From positions 54,560,303-54,624,302 of the forward strand of contig CM044856.1 of NCBI GenBank assembly GCA_024500155.1: a DNA stretch of 64,000 nt, given 5' to 3'. The notes under the pieces were generated by a model. The model ran no database searches. It was not told the DNA's origin and saw nothing but the letters and a program-made list of their open reading frames with translations. The DNA comes from Chenopodium formosanum (lineage: Eukaryota > Streptophyta > Magnoliopsida > Caryophyllales > Amaranthaceae). This document shows, one piece after another, positions 21,145 through 33,134 of this stretch (the first letter of the stretch is position 1; every line of letters begins with the position of its first letter). The position numbers were made by a program, and so were the translations under genes.

Positions 21145-23489
21145 CTACGGCGCCGGGGGAGGTAAACCCATCATCGTATAAAACTCCGCCGTACGAGGAG
21201 TAACCTCTCCACCTACTCCAGCTCCAGCTCCAGCTCCAGTATCAGCTCTAGCCTCCGTAGGAGGATGGAAACTCAACCTGGGACCAGTCCACCAAAGATC
21301 AACCTGAGGCTGAGACTGCGGAGGCTGCTGCGATGACGAGCCAACCTCGGACATCCCACCACCTCTAAGAGCCGAGGTAGCCTTTCCCTGGCCTACCGGC
21401 GCAGCATGAGCACCCTTAGAGGAGGAACCTGAGCCCTCTGCCACATCAGTACGGGCAGCCTCCGAACGACCTCCTGTACCTCTGCGGCGACGTCTCGAGC
21501 TAGACTGCGCCGGATCTCTCCGCACCTCAGGTCTTGTGCGGGTACGAGAAGGAATGGGCTGACCCTGTAAAAGGAATTAAAATCAGAAACAAGGCAAAAT
21601 CGAAGCGGTAATGCAAAAACATGTGAAAGAAAGACTACCTCCTAAACGGCATCGTCCCGACGGCAGGTAGCCACATTCCTCATCCGGACAAGCTGGCTCC
21701 GGAAGGCATCTATCCATCAAGCCATCACCGAAACCACCTCGCGCGAGAACTGTCAAAGAAATAAGTCAGTAAGCATGCATAATATATGTGGACAAAAGTT
21801 GCAAATAAATAAGCTTACCCGAGTCTTGTGGCGAGGAATCGATCGCTCCACGAAGCGCTCGTCCTCAGAAGCCGGAGGAATCATCTCCTTAATCGGCCCG
21901 TATGTCCCCTGGTAATGGATACACATACGGGGTGGCACGAACTCAGCAGCATCGTCCTGATAAAGCAAAACCAAATCAGTAAAGCATCATTTGGGGGCTA
22001 TTTAATGAAATATGAAAGCTGAAAAATCGTACTCCCACATCCTTTGTCGGTACAAGAACTAGAGCTAACAACGGCAGTAGCTCCTCCGCGTAGCATCGAC
22101 TAGGAATCGTGCAAGATCTCCAAGGGGTACTAGCTCCCTCTAACATGCTTAACAACCTCGCGGCGTTAAACATGTGATGTGGTGGAGGAGCAGGAACGAC
22201 AAAGGTATGCTGTCTAGCAACCCTTTCTCCAAGGTATGTGATCGCTCCATAAGTCCCCAAGAAATAGCGACGCTCAGCGGAATACTGTGCGGCTAACCCA
22301 GGGACTGTCAGGCCAACCCATGGCCGGTATAGCACCTCAAGCTCCTGTAAAGAGCGTCAATCAGGCGAGAGTCTATCTAAAGCATCACAAAATAGCAAAA
22401 TAAGAATAGAATCATACCGCGATGATCCAGTCTCGGACATACGCAGTGGACATCCCCACACGGCGGCTGCCTCATGAAGCACTGACTTGAAACCTGCGCG
22501 GCGACGGTCTCGCCGGCGCAGCAGAAGGGAAGTACTCGTAGAACCAGATCTACAAGGAGCTAAAATTATCAGCAAGTGCTAACTAAAATGTAGAGCTAAA
22601 CTTTATAGGAAATAATGTTTACCTCTACGACCCTCCAAAAGCTAGATAGAGCAACATTCGTCTCAAAGGACCGGTGTCGACACGAGTCCCTCAACGCTCG
22701 AATGAAGTCAGCATAGGCCAAGCTGGCCCAGTGGTAAGTCCCGATCCGATGTAGATCGCGGACGACAGGAAGGTAGTAAAGCAGTGCCCTACTACCCTTG
22801 TCAGGAGAGAACGTCCCTGACAACAAAATAAGCGCAAAGATGCGCACCCGCTGCTCTCGGGTGGTCGCACCATCGTCAAAAGCCGCTGCCAGAGTCGAGC
22901 GGCGAATCCCTCTAGCGCTGAACTGAGACGACTCAACCTCAACTCGAGCCCGAATAGTAATCGGCCCCAACAGCTCCTCGACCTCAGGAGAAAAGACGTC
23001 GATCCCGCTGTCAAATGGCAGTGGCACGGAGCTGAACTCCAGTCTTGTGATGAGACTGAAGTCGGTAGGAGTGACCATCATCTCACCCCAGGGAAAGTGG
23101 AAAGTGTTGGTAGTGTCCCAAAAGAACTCCACCAGAGCACGTACTACATGGTGACCCCTGCTGGAAGCAACCATCGACTCGTAGGTCTCATACAACGCAG
23201 CAAGACCGCAGGACTCCCATAGGAGTCTCGTCTCGACATCTCTGGCGATGTACATCTTGTACATATCGCCCAAGCCGTCACAGCCTGAGCCATGACAACG
23301 CGTCCTCCCAACAATGATACCTCGTCTCACCCTCTCAGAAATGTGGTGGACAGGGGAAAAAAACAAGGTCTGCTCATCCCACTCGGGGAGTCGACCAAGC
23401 GAAGTGGACGACTCGGCATCGTCCTCCACGGGCTCATGCTCCCATCGAGTGTCTCGGGACCGTGAACCAGAGCCTCGCTGTCTAGCCAT
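21145..23489 (-). pseudogene. Plant mobile domain (PMD, aminotransferase-like) gene, antisense, six coding exons (element A)
   Basis: Exons on the minus strand: 23489-22623, 22549-22418, 22344-22033, 21956-21819, 21749-21639 and 21564-21145. Each intron is GT...AG and every coding exon is a multiple of three. Exon 1 has a Ser/Arg-rich start, LLWESCGLAALYETYESM, and EFFWDTTNTFHFPWGEMMVT, the PMD signature (FH..WGEMTVT). Later exons continue the domain (WFYEYFPSAAPARP; YLGERVARQH). The last exon is Arg/Ser/Gln-rich and ends near TMMGLPPPAP. Two stops lie in exon 5 (MA*WID; DAV*E). PMD proteins act in silencing and genome stability in Arabidopsis (MAIN/MAIL1); the role of TE copies is unknown. 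B1 carries a homologue with the same exon plan. Confidence 0.82.
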
Positions 23490-23490
23490 G

Positions 23491-23959
23491 CTACATTGTG
23501 CAGAATTATCATAAATTAAGGTTCTATAGTATCTAAGGTTCGCCTAGCTGCATGATACTATGTTCGCAAAAAACAGAGTACATAGTACTAAAACAGAGCA
23601 CAAATTCAAATTGAGCATAACGGAATTTTTCAAGCAATCAAACAATTTCTTGCAATACTATAGTAGTTATTGTGACAAATTGGACAAGAATTGCTAACAA
23701 AAACATCAAGAACGGGCCACATTGCATTCCCGACCTCAAGAGGTCCAACAATGGCAATTCGTTCATTTCTTCACCAAATTGAGTCAAACAAGTCTCAAAT
23801 TACTCCCAAGGAAATATATAAACATAATCAAGCAATTTCATGGCATGAAATTTGACAAATAAAGAGAATTAAGCATTCTAAGTTTTGAAATTTCATGAAA
23901 TTCGAATATAAACATGTGCAAAATTCATAAAAACCGGTGTGAGTTCGAAGAAAACTTAC
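23491..23959 (-). other. 5' UTR intron of the PMD gene (A)
   Basis: Donor GTAAGTTTT at 23959, acceptor ...CAATGTAG at 23491, one base before the ATG context CATGG. B1 has the same layout: donor GTAAGTTTCC at 37095 and acceptor AATAG at 37713, followed by CATGCC. A leader intron that ends directly at the start codon in both families is strong evidence for a conserved spliced antisense transcript. Confidence 0.65.
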
Positions 23960-24130
23960 ATAGATCGGGAAAATGGATGGAAAGAGCTTTGATTTGCAAC
24001 AAATTTGAGTGAATTTGGTTGAGAAACGAGCAAAAATGAAGCAGATGAAATTCTACAGATTTTCGAGCAAAATCGCGACGAGCAACAGCGGAAATGAAGA
24101 AGAAAGGGGTATTTAAGGAATACTCTATTC

Positions 24131-24244
24131 TGGCGCCAAGCGCTAGACCTTGGCGTCAACAATTAGGCTTGGCGCCTAGCGCCAATCCTAGCGTCTGGCG
24201 CTAAGGCCAGTTGTGTGGCGCTGATGCTTTTTCAGCGGCGCCAG
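24131..24244. repeat. A-family motif cluster 6 (upstream of PMD gene)
   Basis: TGGCGCCAAGCGCTA, TTGGCGCCTAGCGCCAA, TGGCGCTAAGG, TGGCGCTGA and GGCGCCAGG in ~114 bp. It lies next to a minus-strand TATA-like CCTTAAATACCCC (about 24107-24119), so it is placed at the PMD promoter. Confidence 0.75.
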
Positions 24245-24589
24245 GACACTCAGCCACTCAGTGAGGTTGTTCTATCTTTTTGCAATATGTTTTGGGTTCC
24301 TTGGTACGCCAGTTAGCCCCTCTAAGCAATTTGACAAGATTTTTAATAAACGGCTTGATTGCATAAAGTGATCGACCTGATGAAAGATCGTCTCACTTAG
24401 CTTAAAGCGCCTAAGAATTGGCTCATTAACAAAAGGCACCGACATAGTGGTTCATTCGCAAAAGGCACCAATGTACAGGTTCAAGAGCAATAAAAGCACC
24501 GACGTACAGGCATAGCAGAAGCAAAGTTCAAGCAAGCTTTTAAAGATCGACAAGCGAAGATCTTCGGTAATTTCTTTGGAAGATTATCG

Positions 24590-24995
24590 CAACGAATGAG
24601 GATGGCTTCAAGCGAGGATATATTCGACGACATTCCCTAGATTGTGGAGAATTGTCACAAACTACTGAAGGTGATTTCAAGCGAGGTTGTCTTCGACCAT
24701 GTTCCCTTAGACGTGGAAGATGGTCATAAAGCGGAAGAAGATTGTTTCAAGCGAAGCAATCTTCAATAGTATTCCCTTGGACGTGGAATATTATCAATGC
24801 GGATGAGGATTGTTTCAAGCGAAGCAATCTTCTATAGTATTCCCTTGGACGTGGGATATTATCAATGCGGAAGAGGATTGTTTCTAGCGAAGCAATCTTC
24901 AATGGTATTCCCTTGGACGTGGAATATTATCAATGCGGAGGAGAATAGTTTCAGGCGAAGCAATCTTCTAAATTGGAAGCAGTTACAAGCGTAGC
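24590..24995 (+). repeat. 68-bp tandem repeat array near the 3' LTR (A)
   Basis: Units beginning ATTGTTTCAAGCGAAGCAAT start at 24741, 24809, 24877 and 24945 (the last diverged), a constant 68-bp period. More diverged units extend upstream to about 24600. The ORF at 24797-24994 merely reads through them. Element B1 has a different array at the homologous place (35700-36070). Confidence 0.8.
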
Positions 24996-25256
24996 GGTTT
25001 TCAAGCGGGATGACATTTTCTTGGTAGAAGGTCATCAAAACAACAGCAATACAGCAGCAAAACGGTTACCTTTAGAGACGTGTGCTCGACGGTGCAAGAT
25101 ACGCGTTTCTTAACTCTTTTATCTGTTTAGCTAACGCTAGTTTGCAGGTATTAGCATTACAAGAGTGATTTAGGATCGCAGAACGTTCTGAATCATTCTC
25201 CGTCCCTATCGATATTTTGACTTTTGTTTTCGAAACACGCGTTTCTCCAAACTCAG

Positions 25257-25272
25257 TCAAAGTGGGGGCTTC
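25257..25272 (+). other. Polypurine tract of element A
   Basis: TCAAAGTGGGGGCTTC immediately precedes the LTR2 start. The same sequence flanks the B1 3' LTR (35499-35514, minus). Confidence 0.75.
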
Positions 25273-27201
25273 TGTAGACACCCATTTGTGTCTCCCCACA
25301 ACCAAACCCAGTGATGAGTACCTTTCGCATCGAATCATAATCGAATGAAGTGAAAGTGTGGAAAGTCTAGTGTTGCGGATAGTTTTTTAATTTCTTTTCT
25401 CTTCTCTCTGTTTTTGAAAGCTTATTTTAAGAAAACAGTCAATCCAGTTTGGTTGGTCCATGATATGGGTCCAATAGTAGTGTAGTTGGATGGGGCTTGA
25501 TAAGAGCTTTCCAACGATATATTATAAGCCCAATTCCGATGAATATTGAGGAAGTTATGGCCAATTTACTAAACTGGACCCGATTTGAGCCTTATATGCG
25601 GCCCAATGATCTAGGGGAGGGCCTAATATAGATTTATCATTCCTAATTCAATTAAGAATGGTTTTAGTCTTCTAGATTCGTCTAGAAGGTTCTTTTCATT
25701 CCTAATTCAATTAGCATTGATAAATTGACTTTTGTTGACTTTTCAGAGTTTTAATTAGAATCAAAGAGCATTTTTGAGGAAAATACGATTTTATCCTCTT
25801 GTACGGCAATTTTAATCTGATTTTAAGAAAACGCGTGATTTTCTGAATCAGCGCCAAACGCCAGCTGTAGCGCCTGGCGCTACGCTTGGCGCCTGGCGAT
25901 AATGTTGGCGCCTGGCAATAATGTTGGCGCCTGGCACCAATAGCCAGCGTTGGCGCTAATTCAATTTTACGTGCGCCAGAACTCTGTTTTGATATTTTAT
26001 CTTTTTGGCTGTTTTTCTCTATAAATAACTTCGTAAAAACTCCGTTTTCATTCACCAATTCTCGTCAACAATCATCGATTCTTTCTCATTCTCTTCTACA
26101 ATCAACCAACTCTCATCAAGATTTTCTTGATTACTCTCTCTCTCTCTCTTTTCTAAACTAGCTTCTCTCAAATATAAAAAGTTCGCATTCATTATATTTA
26201 AAAACACCTATCCAAATTCAAAGTTGCCTTCGCCCTAGACGTGAAAGATTTAATTTCTGAGGGTTTGGTCCCAAATCTCTCTTTTCACTATTTAATTTAA
26301 TTTTTTTATTTATTATTTTCCTTGAAGTTACTAACGTGTGTATTTTGTTATTAGAAAGAGATACGAGGCATCAAAGTAAGTACTTTAATGGTTTTATTGA
26401 TGTTATGATGTAGAAATCATGTTTAGGTTGTTATTATGATATTCCTAGTATCATGTCTAGAGTAACTTTAATATTAAGTATGATTAAAAGTATGATGCCT
26501 TTTATGTTCTTCCTAATATTTATGATTGTTAGTATCATGTTAGGACTAAAGCTTTGATTTTTATTGTTTAGTGACATGCTAGGGTTTGTTATTAATCTTG
26601 TTAGTATCATGCCTAGGATCTTGCTATTAATATTATGCTTTAACATGAATATTATGATTATTTTTATGATTATTATTATGTTGCTTAATATGATATTTAT
26701 TGTTATTGCTTGATCACACCTTTTATGCATGTTTAAAAGGAATTTGTACTTGTAATCACGCTTAATAAGAGAATTAATAATCTTGTTTAGGGTTAATATG
26801 ATTATAATTCAAGTGATCGCCAATAATAGTTTTATTTGTGCATTATATTTAACCAACATAGATAAACAGGTTTAGGGTTAAACCTATTGATTGCATGTTA
26901 GTCAGAAAGCGCACATGAATACGATCAGAATAAAGTAAAGGCCTATTATTAGGGCAGGTTCAATCTCTTTTAGGTTGGATTTGTACCTTCATCCCCGAAC
27001 CCTATTTGGTTCAAGACCTTATGGAGTTGACGATCTCTTGGATCGTTAAGGGGTGTAACCTTCACCTCGTGAACGGTTTACAAGTTCATAAAACTTGTTG
27101 GCGACTCTTTTGCTCTATCTTCTTCCCTTTTGGACGCCACCGCACTTTAGTATATGATCACAGTGGGGTTCAAGATAGGGGATTAACGCTTGAAATATTC
27201 C
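25273..27201 (+). repeat. 3' LTR of element A (1929 bp, truncated end)
   Basis: Starts TGTAGACACC. It ends at ...GAAATATTCC, lacking the terminal CTACA seen in LTR1, and passes straight into LINE sequence. It contains motif cluster 7 (25850-25960), which is ~37 bp longer than in LTR1 through extra GGCGCCTGGC-type copies. TATAAATA is at 26020-26027. Confidence 0.9.
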
Positions 27202-28355
27202 GTAACCACATATAAGCTGAAGCTATAGTATACCCAGCTGCATTATGCTTCCAAGTATTTCCCGAGAAGCCATCTTTAATCTTTTCCTTCACTTTCCAGA
27301 TTTGCTTCCACTGCTAGCTTGATTGGGAAGGGAAATTCATTATTTTCCAGTTTTTACTTTTCACATAACGATGATTAACCCACCTCAGCTAAAGACTATC
27401 ATTTTTGTTTGCTATATCCCAAATATATTTCCCTATGACTACAACATTCCACTTAACACAATCTTGAATCCCTAGACCCCCTTGCCTTTTTAGGTCTGCA
27501 GATAATATCACAGGAAATAAGAGGGGGTATGCTAAAAATAGCTTTCCCATCCCAAATAAATTTCTTGCAAATGTTTATGACACCCTCCAACACTTGTTTA
27601 GGAAGAATAAACAAAGAAGCTTAATAAGTGTGTAAAGTTATAAGGACAACATTAACTAGAGTAACTCTAGCAGTGTAATACAATATGGTTCTTCCATCCC
27701 AGGCTCTAACTCTAGCTACAATCTTATCCACCAGAACACCGCAGTCATCCTTAGACAATTTCTTTACATTCACCTTAACGCCCAAATATCTAATAGGCAA
27801 GCTCCCTTCATAGAAACCAGAGAGGCTTTAATATTCTCCTTAATCTCTTGCTCCACATAATAGAAATATACATTTGATTTACTCCCATTTGCAACCAGAC
27901 CTAAATTAGCTGCAAAAGTTGCTAAACCCCTCATTAAAGGAGCAGCATATTTACTATCTCCTCTTGACATGACTATTAAATCATCTGCAAACACCAGATG
28001 ATTAAGCTTCACACCTCTAAATCTAGGATGAAAAGTGAAATCATTGTGATCTCTAATCTTCTAAAATAATCTTGTTAAGTACTCCATGCAAATGACAAAC
28101 AAGAGTGGAGATAAGAGATCTCCCTATCTAAAACCCTTTTTGCCTAGGAAAAACCCATGAACCTCTCCATTTATCACTAAAGAAAAACTAGGAGAAGAAA
28201 CACATTCCATAACTAGCCGAGTGAAATGGTTAGGAAAATTAAGAGCTATCAGCATGTCTTTAAGAAATCTCAAGTTGATGGTTTCATAAGCCTTTTTTTA
28301 TATCCACTTTGAACATACAACCAAGAGGCACATTCTTCCTTTGACAACTTCCAAT
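27202..28355 (-). pseudogene. LINE ORF2 reverse transcriptase, middle fragment
   Basis: The minus-strand frames give AYETINLRFLKDMLIALNFP, LVMECVSSPSFSLVINGEV, a GLRQGDPLSP-like block (broken by TAG), FVICMEYLTRLF, and LNHLVFADDLIVMSRGD, which carries the FADD catalytic motif of LINE RTs. The sequence then runs through YLGVKVN and the zf-RVT lead-in (NAAGYTIASAYMWL). The 5' part of the same RT is at 59309-59890, and the 3' end is at 6841-7122. Several stops and frameshifts show it is dead. Confidence 0.85.
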
Positions 28356-28583
28356 CAAATTGATGAGTGACATTTATGTCACTCATAAGGAGTAGTTTTA
28401 GAGTCATTTTTCGTATTTATTCTCCTTTATTTTCCCTTTTATTCTCTTATTTCTCTTTAATAACGCTTCTTGTCTATTTGGTATTTTTGGCGAGTTTTTG
28501 TTTATTTGTTTTATTTATTAGTTTTTAAGTTTATTTTGTTATTTTATTTGATTTTATTTACTTGTATAGTTTTATTTAATTTT

Positions 28584-29612
28584 GGGATATTATCAATGGT
28601 ACACCCGTGGTATTGACTTTTATCAATGATACACCTGTGTTTTTATTATTTATCAACGGTACACCTGTCGTTTGGACTTTTCTCACTAATACACCTATTC
28701 CGTTTGAAAAGTTAAAAAACCGTTAAAAGCTTTTCAGCCACCCTCTCCCCACCCTACTGCCACCCGTCCCCCACCCCTGCTCCCCGTCGCCACCAGTCTC
28801 TCCTCCCCCACCCAGCCGGCGGCCAGCGCCCAGAGCCGACGACCCCACCCACACCCCCCTTTCCTCCACCAAGGCAACCCACCACCCTCTTTTTCCCCCT
28901 TTTTGTTTCCCGAACCCCATCCCAAAACCACCCCTAAACGCCGTCCTCCCCTCGAAACCGCCCCCCTCCTCTTCACCTCCCCCTGGAAACCGCCCCTCCC
29001 CCGGAAACCCCCCCTTAATCGACCCCTTAAGGACTCTAACGCCCTAACCCTCCCTTAATTTGCCGGCGGTTTTAGGGTTTCAATAAGGTGGTGGTTTAGG
29101 GTTAGGACCCATAGGGGGTCAATTAAGGGAGGGGGAAAGGTGACAAGAGGTTTCCGGGGGAGGGGGGAGAGGAAGGGGGCGTTTTCGACGGGAGAACGGT
29201 GGTTAGGGGTGGTTTTGGGATTGGGGTCGGGAAACGAAAAGGGGGAAATGGAGGGTGGTAGGCTGCCTTAATGGGGGAAAGGGGGGCGTAGGTGGGGTGG
29301 ACGGCGTCGGGCGACCCTCTAGGCGTCGGCCGCTGGCTGGGGGGAGGGGGACCGATGGTGACGGGGAGGAGGGGTGGCAATGGGGTAGGGAGGGAGGCTG
29401 GGTTTATTTTATTTATTTTTTTGTTAAAGATTTTAGAATAATTTAGATTTAAAAAAAAAATTAAATTTTTTAACGGTTTTTTAACTTTTCAAACGGAATA
29501 GGTGTATTAGTGAGAAAAGTCAAAACGACAGGTGTATCGTTGATAAATAATAAAAACACGGGTGTACCATTGATAAAAGTCAATACCACGGGGGTACCAT
29601 TAATAATATCCC
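28584..29612. mobile_element. Mutator-like foldback element 1 in B0 LTR1
   Basis: Begins GGGATATTATCAATGGTACA and ends with its inverted copy (...AATAATATCCC), with TIRs of ~145 bp (28584-28728 and 29469-29612). Flanked by the 9-bp TSD TTTAATTTT (28575-28583; 29613-29621). LTR2 lacks it and keeps the empty site. The interior is strongly C-rich on the left half and G-rich on the right half, including GTTTCCGGGGGAGG-type inverted matches, so the whole element can fold back. No transposase. The small ORFs inside are compositional. Confidence 0.85.
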
Positions 29613-30296
29613 TTTAATTTTTATTAGTTTAGTGTTATTTCTTTTATTTTCTATTTTATTTTATTTATTTTCATTTTACTATTTTATTTTATTGTCTGGT
29701 TTTCTTCTCGGTTTTGTGTATAGAGGCCCGGGTTTCAAGTGAGTTCAAAACTCGAGGTATGAGTCAAGTGGGCTATATCCCTTCATTTCCCGTGCCTTCT
29801 CACCAATTTACAACAACAGCCTGCTGCCCCTGCACCACCGTCAACTGAGCAGCCACCACCAACCTTTAATCACAGCCCGTATTAGCTCACAACTCCACCT
29901 CACAGCCGTATCCAACCGACACCCCCTACACCAGCCTGGCAGCCTCCACCGTCATAACTCCCCTGCTCCCTCACGCACAAATCAACGACCCACTCCCACA
30001 GCTCTACCACTCACCAATTAAACCGCATAGCAGCCTCAATCAACCACCAATGCCGGCAGTCACAACACCTACAAAACCAAGCAGCAACCCTCTCCATTCA
30101 CCACCAATCACCCTTAACTGCAACAGCCCTTCACCACGCGCCGTACCTGCAGCAACCTCCCATCTCCACCTTTGCAATTCGCAATTTAACACCAAATTAG
30201 ATTGGAGCTTAAATTGGAGCTTTACGCGGGCGCGCAACCCTTTCAGAAGGCGCACAAATGGAGTCCAAATTCAGATTGTAGGTAGTAAGTCTGCGC

Positions 30297-30362
30297 GACC
30301 TCTGCGCGACGTCTTCGCGACCTCTGCGCGACGTCTTCGCGACCTCTGCGCGACGTCTTCGT
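30297..30362 (+). repeat. 22-bp minisatellite (3 units) in B0 LTR1
   Basis: Three tandem copies of GACCTCTGCGCGACGTCTTC plus GC/GT. The other LTR (about 57030-57052) has a single diverged unit, so expansion followed insertion. Confidence 0.7.
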
Positions 30363-31703
30363 GGGCGCGCAAATGTGGGTTCAATCACGATCACGTGATT
30401 TTAATGAAAATCGGATGGCCTCGATTTGATGCTCGTTTATAGTTGATGATGATGAACGGTGGGGATTTGATGACGATGATTGATGATGGAGTTTGATGGT
30501 GAGTGAAGCAGGGGATCAAAACCCCATTTAGAGCAGCCAAAGAGAATCAAAGAAAAAGAAATAAGGGGGTCTGATGGTTTGGGGATTAGTTTTTCCTTTT
30601 ATTTTTCTTTTCTTATTTTGTTTATTTTTATTTTATGTTACTTTCTTATTTTCTCTTTTCACTTATTTTTTTTCCTTCCTTTCTTTATTTATTTTCCTCT
30701 TTTTATTTTATTTATTTTTATTTTATTTTTCTTTTTTTTCTTAAGTTAGTATAAATACCCATGTTTTGGGGTAATTAAAAAAGAACTTTTATTCTATTTT
30801 TCTTAATTAGTTTTAGGAGAGCTATTCTCTCTAGGGTTAGCTTAGAATTAGAGTAGTTTAGAGAGAGAAAGTGAGAGTTTTACCATTGTTGAGCTTGGAT
30901 TTTGAAGAAGATGATTGATCATCTTGTTTGTAGACTTTCATCTTCAATAAATGAGAATCTCTAACTCTCTCTCCTCTATTTTATTTGCTTTCTTTTGATT
31001 ATTGTTTTAGTTGTTAATGTTGCTTGTTAATCATGTTGATTCTTGGTTATTTATTAATTAATCTTGTTATTATCATGATTAGTGAGTAATTTCACTATTA
31101 AGGGGATGGTTGTGGTGTAGTTGGACCTTGAGCATGTTCTAGGGTTTGAAATTGATTTATTTGTGATTAAAGTCTTTATATGTTTGATATTCTTCAATCT
31201 ACTTGCAAAATGCATGTTGCTAGTTGATTGGGAGTGAATCTTTGCTAACATGAAACGGAAGTTGACTTAGCTAGGTTCATTTTTATCGATCGTTATTTGA
31301 TAGCACCTCCTAGTATATGGTTCTAATGTGGAAGCATAGAGGCTAGGTTAGGAGAAGCCAATGAACCTCGAAAGGTGGCTAGATTGGACCTTACTTCGAT
31401 ATTCGAGCTTGTTTAGTTCATAATTAATTCAATTTCTATGCCTTTGTTTATGTTCAAGTGAATGTTATACCTAAACCATTTCCCTTAGTGTTTTATTTAT
31501 TGTTTTAGCATTTTTAGATTTTAGTTTACTTACCTCCTTTTCCGGACTAGCTTAGTTGTTGATAACATTTGGTAGTGTTTACTCGTTCCCTGTGGTTCGA
31601 CCCCTATGCTTGCCTTATACTCGTATTAGGTTTGTTTAGGTTGTATAAATTGTATTTGATCTAGGGATAGACATTTGACGACGAGTTTATTCCCTTGCCA
31701 AAT

Positions 31704-31721
31704 TGGCGCCGTTGCTGGGAA
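31704..31721 (+). other. Primer binding site of element B0
   Basis: TGGCGCCGTTGCTGGGAA three bases after the LTR end. This resembles the PBS of Athila-type plant elements and differs from the TGGCGACTCC type in A and B1. Confidence 0.65.
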
Positions 31722-31824
31722 ACGGCTTCCATTACTGTTGTGTTATCTTATTGAGACTAGTCCTTTGTGTATAATTTTCTTTTCATATATTTGTTTTTAT
31801 TTTTATTGTTTTTGTTGAAAAAAA

Positions 31825-33134
31825 ATGGTTTATATTTCTATTCCTCAATTTGATAATGAACCGGTTTGGGTATATTTCAATATACTTGAGGATTTCCTAG
31901 GCGGTGTTAAAGGTTTTACCAAGGGTGATTATTGTGAAATGATTAATTTGGGATTAAATGAGCATTTTAGAGGAGTGGTCGACAATATGTTGAATAGTGG
32001 ATTTCAAACTATGTCTTCGGATGAAGCTTGGGATTTCTATTCATGGTTAGCTAGGGATAATTATGATTGAGAGAGGGCAATCATGAGACTTATGTTCGGG
32101 ATTCTCCTGCTTTTAATGTTGATGCTAATTGTCATGATTTGTCTAATATGAATTCCCATGATGTGCTTGATGCTCCCCATAGTGACCATGTAATGCATTA
32201 TTTCAACTCCTCTCCCTCTATAGCTCAATGTAATGAGGTACATTCTAATGATGATGAAGTGCATGTTCTTTTTCATATTGCATCCGATTTTTGCATGAAT
32301 TCTAAAGGTGTGCCCCATAGTCCCCTAGATGATTCCAATGAGCAAGCTTTTGACTCGTTTATCTATGATCATTTGGACTCATTTGAGATTATGGCAAAAA
32401 TATTTCTTGAGTCTCAAACGAAATCCCATAACCTTTTGAGTGAGTTCATTCATAATGCTTCATTAGAGAGAGATGAGGTTGAGAGAAATTTGCCCCCATT
32501 CAATCTTGATTTTGAGATGGTAGTCCTTGAGAAATTTATGGGAGATGTTGTTCAAGATGGTAAAGATGAGGTTGAGGTTGAATCCTTTGGAGTTTTTTAT
32601 CTTGAGGGAGATATAGAATGTGAGGGTTCTTCATTTGAGAATTCCATGATTGATTTCCACTCCCTCATTAGTGATGTGAGACCTTGTGGTGAGGGAGTAG
32701 CTACCCCTTTTTCCCTTTCTCATACACTTTTCTCCCAAAGGTTTAACCATATCCCCTACTATCCTGTGTTCCTCCCTTCTTTTCTCAAAGAGCCTCTTAG
32801 GGATCCTCTTCCTATTCATGATTCCAAAGCCCCCAACTCTTTCGTTGTTGATGAGAAAAAGAGTTATGATACCAACCAAAAAGATTTTTGTGAGGAGAGT
32901 TTGCCTCTTTATCTTTCTTCTTCTTCTTCTTTTTCTTCTACTTTTTCTTCTTATTTTCTTGATTTTTCTTTTGATTCTTTTAATTTTTCTTTTCCCCCTT
33001 CTCTCAAGCATAAAGTCTCATTGTACTTTGTGTTTTCTGGTCATATGAGCATCGCGTATGCTCTATTTCTTGATATGTTTGCCGGTGCATATGACAAGCT
33101 TTTGCATTCTTTGTCGGGTTATTTACTAGATTAG
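31825..33134 (+). pseudogene. gag-like ORF region of B0 (two frames)
   Basis: The first frame, 31825-32070 (81 aa), reads VWVYFNILEDFLGGVKG ... NMLNSGFQTMSSDEAWDFYS, where 'SSDEAWDFYSWLA' is reminiscent of plant gag capsid sequence. A +2 shift at ~32067 continues as a 355-residue frame to 33134 (ETYVRDSPAFNVDANCHDLS...), an acidic, His/Asp/Ser-rich protein with no domain I recognise. Its C-terminal part (about residues 275-310) is Ser/Phe-rich from a CTT-repeat tract. Such long unassigned ORFs occur in non-autonomous Athila-like derivatives. Whether the second frame was ever translated as a fusion is inferred, not shown. Confidence 0.55.

Larger units (their letters stand above)
8024..27201 (+). 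mobile_element. Element A: Tat-type Ty3/gypsy retrotransposon with antisense DUF7745-like and PMD genes
   Basis: A 19.2-kb element: LTR1 8024-9915, PBS, long leader, gag, PR, RT, RNase H, second RNase H, INT (order of Ty3/gypsy), then two minus-strand genes (18547-20431, 21145-23489), tandem repeats, PPT and LTR2 25273-27201. The extra RNase H domain and the accessory genes after pol point to the Tat lineage (Retand/Ogre relatives). gag-pol has many stops and frameshifts, so the copy is not autonomous. Flanks (GTTAG left of 8024, GTAAC right of 27201) are not a TSD, and the LINE around it has lost sequence. Confidence 0.9.
28361..31700 (+). repeat. 5' LTR of element B0 (3340 bp including a foldback insertion)
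   Basis: Starts TGATGAGTGACATTTATGTC, with a perfect 9-bp-stem inverted repeat GAGTGACAT/ATGTCACTC, and ends TTGCCA. It contains the 1029-bp insertion at 28584-29612. TATAAATA is at 30750-30757. A 22-bp minisatellite (30297-30362) is expanded relative to LTR2. Confidence 0.88.

Noticed and set aside
24590..24995. CRISPR array
   Set aside because: 68-bp units are contiguous tandem repeats without unique spacers, in a plant retrotransposon.
29123..29380. Pro-rich ORFs at 28723-29446 and 57498-58038
   Set aside because: They read the C-rich and G-rich arms of the foldback elements; no domains, overlapping on both strands.
32067..33134. 355-aa ORF as a host gene
   Set aside because: It sits between the PBS and PPT of B0 and follows a gag-like start; no intron or host promoter is seen.
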